Part shown: piece after piece, positions 61,815 through 64,000 of the stretch
Layout: the number at the start of each line of letters is the position of its first letter
Numbering within the stretch: the first letter of the stretch is position 1
From: Pogonophryne albipinna
Taxonomy: Eukaryota; Chordata; Actinopteri; Perciformes; Artedidraconidae
Assembly (NCBI GenBank): GCA_028583405.1
Contig: CM053246.1
Span: 21,521,570 to 21,585,569, forward strand
Direction of reading: 5' to 3'
DNA: 64,000 nucleotides
Position numbers and translations under genes: made by a program
The notes under the pieces: generated by a model
Told to the model about the DNA's origin: nothing
What the model saw: the letters and a program-made list of their open reading frames with translations, nothing else
The model's database searches: none

Positions 61815-61878
61815 TATCTTCTCTGTTGCATATTTTTAGTCGACATTGGCATGATTCTCCTTTACTCATTGTACACCA

Positions 61879-63244
61879 GTGCCAGCGTAGCTATTGATCC
61901 CCCCCCCCCCCCCCCCTCTACTTTACATATACATGCAGACTCAGTTGCACGTCCTGCGATAAAAACTTAAAGGGTACTTTGTCCTGACGTACACAGACGC
62001 GGCCATGTTTCACATATCAGACGTTAATATCGCAGATGAATTTCTCAGAGGAGACGCTTGATCTGATTTCTTCTTTGTTGTTCACCTCTGCTCGCCTGCA
62101 CTCCCGTAGCAGTAAGAGTCCTCGGAGGGTAAGGGATACAAAAGCTCTGGGTAAAGCTCAGAGTAACCATTCATTTCCTGCCGACAGATTACACAGAGTG
62201 ATGCATGGCCTGTAGCTTTACTTGATTTATCAAAAATACACAAAGAGCACGACAAAACCAAAGAAAAAGATGGGAAAAGGCCAATTGGAACCTGCTGAAT
62301 GGGAGTGCTATGCATAATTGGTTGTTTGCTTCAAAATGATGAATACACCAAAACACACGCATGAAAAATAGGAAGTTGTGTGTGTCCACCGCCAATCGAG
62401 CATCATATGTTTGTCTCTGCTTCTCTGCTAATGTGATTGAGATTGCCGTGAGTTTAAAGCATGATACAAATGACAGGAAGAAATTCAAAATTGCATTACC
62501 AGCCACAGAAATACATTAAGATATGAAGCCGAACGCTCGTAAACACAGGGGAGCGAACAAAAATTATTATCTTTCAAACCTGAATAATACATGAAGGTGA
62601 TCCACGCTTTTGCTTTTTAATAATAAAAACCTCAGGGAGTGCTGACGACGTTCCATTTCAGAGGCTTTTTTCTCGGTGAGGATCTGATAACGCGGATTGT
62701 CATCTCGCCGCCGGTTGGCTCCGTTTATTTGACATTGGAGCGTTAATTCGGGTGAAACACGGCGACATTTCTATGTTCGTCAGCCTCTGAATCTAAAAGT
62801 CCCTCCTGCTGTATCCTTCCATACCTCCAACCTTATAATGGACCCACTTAAAATGTTCAGTTCTTTGCTGGCTGTAATTTTCCACAAAGATTCCATGTTC
62901 AGCTGTTATATTTAACACCATGAATAACAGCTAGCCACCCTCACCTTACCTCTCAATCAAGCCCCCTTTATGATCAACTGGAGTGTGGCGTCCAATCAGA
63001 ATCATCAGCAGGAATGATTTTTTCCACTGGGCCCGGATATAATTAGCCAATTTCAGCGGGGATACTGAATTAGGTAATTGATTAGACCAATATGTGTTTT
63101 TCCCTATCCCAGGCCACAAGCACCACTTCGCATGAAGCAGATAATGTGGAATTAGAAAATTGCTCACCCAGGTCTACTGATCTTTGTATCAGGGAGTAAA
63201 CTTATCTCAGGAGAGGACGATGTAGAAAAAGACCTCAGCTTGTG
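61879..63244. other. unique DNA, C run at 61899-61916; possible regulatory stretch 62560-62800
   Basis: A run of about 18 C at 61899-61916. The remaining 1.3 kb has no transposon mark; 62560-62800 and 62945-63170 have balanced composition and ATTA cores and are candidates for non-coding conservation only. Confidence 0.3.
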
Positions 63245-63320
63245 AGCAGATTTCACCCCAAATTGATCCTGTGTGGATTGCCCACAGTACTGAATGTATG
63301 CAAGTTGCAAGTGTCTAAAG
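63245..63320 (+). repeat. SINE fragment
   Basis: TTCACCCCAAATTGATCCTG, GGATTGCCCACAGTACTGAA match the body of the SINE at 43990-44205 (reverse), lacking head and tail. Confidence 0.7.
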
Positions 63321-64000
63321 AAGTGACACTTCCTTACATTTACATACATTGAGGATTACTAGCAAGAGCATATAGTGTTTATTGTAAAAGGATCAGATGT
63401 TATCTCTTCTCTGTAATACTTTAAGTGTGAATCTATTCTTCTACTGCCTGAATCTGCTTCATTGTTTTCACTTTCTTTGCTTCATTTGTTCTGTTTTTAA
63501 TTCAGCAGGTGAACCGATATGTTCATAAAATAGTGTGTGTGAGATTAACTGTGTGTGTTAAACTAAAACGGAGAATTTTCTGTCAGCTCAGATTTTATTT
63601 CTGCTTCTCAAACTGTAGTGTGTGCTTGTGTGTTTCATCGTTGGTGTATCGGCTACTGCCTGAATATGCTTCATGAAAGGCATGTTTTTCCTATCAACAA
63701 AATCAGTTTATTTTATCCTTAATACCTCGGTTTCTTCTTTTCTAAAGTCACATTTTCTTACATTATACTCTTCAGTAAAAACACACTTATTGGTATTAAT
63801 TCTCTTGTATTTATTTGCAATTTATTTGAAGTTGAGGTAATCTAAAGGACAGGAAGCAATTAGATGACTTTTATATTTTGATTCTCAGATTTGGTTACTG
63901 ATTATGTTTTTTTTTAACAGATCGAGTCGTTTTTTTCAAACCCTCTCAATCCTGCTTGTGAGAAAATCTCCCTGTGAACAATGGACCCATCACGGAGAAT
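63321..64000. other. no gene seen
   Basis: AT-rich unique sequence to the end of the window. Confidence 0.4.

Larger units (their letters stand above)
60525..61878. repeat. about 55-60 bp imperfect direct repeats flanking the transposon
   Basis: 60525-60578 (CTCTGTTG... GCATGAATCTCCTTTACTCA TTGTGCAT) and 61822-61878 (CTCTGTTGCATATTTTTAG, CATGATTCTCCTTTACTCAT, TGTACAC) are similar in the same order and orientation, with several substitutions and short indels. Much longer than any transposase-generated target duplication. Confidence 0.75.

Overview
The window looks like gene-poor intergenic or intronic DNA from a teleost fish, probably a percomorph. No host protein-coding exon, rRNA gene or functional tRNA gene can be supported. 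The evidence for a fish is the mixture of L2- and Rex1/CR1-like LINEs, a BEL/Pao LTR element, tRNA-derived SINEs, many hAT, PIF/Harbinger-like and TTAA-type (piggyBac/Kolobok-like) non-autonomous DNA transposons, and very long AC/GT microsatellites. Most long open frames are low-complexity (CV/HT repeats over dinucleotide runs) or belong to decayed transposons. Family names were assigned by recognising motifs and termini, not by database search.

Layout. 0.6-8.1 kb: a nearly full-length but broken L2 LINE (about 940-6170), split in its reverse-transcriptase domain by a 773-bp MITE with a clean 3-bp target duplication, and abutting a BEL/Pao integrase pseudogene with a likely 3' LTR. 8.1-11.1 kb: mostly unique DNA, a LINE tail, a long-TIR element and a second transposon whose end has expanded into a 33-bp minisatellite. 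11.3-13.6 kb: a PIF/Harbinger-like element with a 5'-truncated CR1/Rex1-like LINE inside; the LINE frame is broken by a 25-bp tandem duplication. 14.9-15.7 kb: a TTAA-flanked MITE. 17.2-18.4 kb: a transposon carrying about 19 copies of a 37-bp repeat; its reverse-orientation relative lies at 60.6-61.8 kb. 19.0-20.5 kb: a TAA-flanked element inside a LINE tail, itself carrying a 272-bp hAT MITE. 21-26 kb: AC/GT microsatellites, a TTAA MITE, and a SINE split by a DNA transposon. 26-27.4 kb: a short unit present three times, with L2 and hAT insertions. 27.4-30.2 kb: unique. 30.8-34.3 kb: a TTAA MITE in a LINE tail, then a composite element carrying a 1436-bp hAT with a transposase remnant. 34.3-47 kb: mostly unique DNA with scattered hAT, piggyBac-like and SINE insertions. 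47.2-49.0 kb: a four-level nest (tRNA-like unit in hAT, in a solo LTR, in another hAT). 52.5-56.1 kb: about 61 copies of a 57-bp unit, next to a TIR element with a perfect 30-bp palindrome. 57-64 kb: SINE fragments, microsatellites, the second 37-bp array and unique DNA.

No genes here act together in a pathway. The main biology is transposon layering, and minisatellites that repeatedly arise from transposon sequence. The most unusual feature is the 3.5-kb 57-bp array, which keeps a 1054-codon frame open on the minus strand because 57 is divisible by three.
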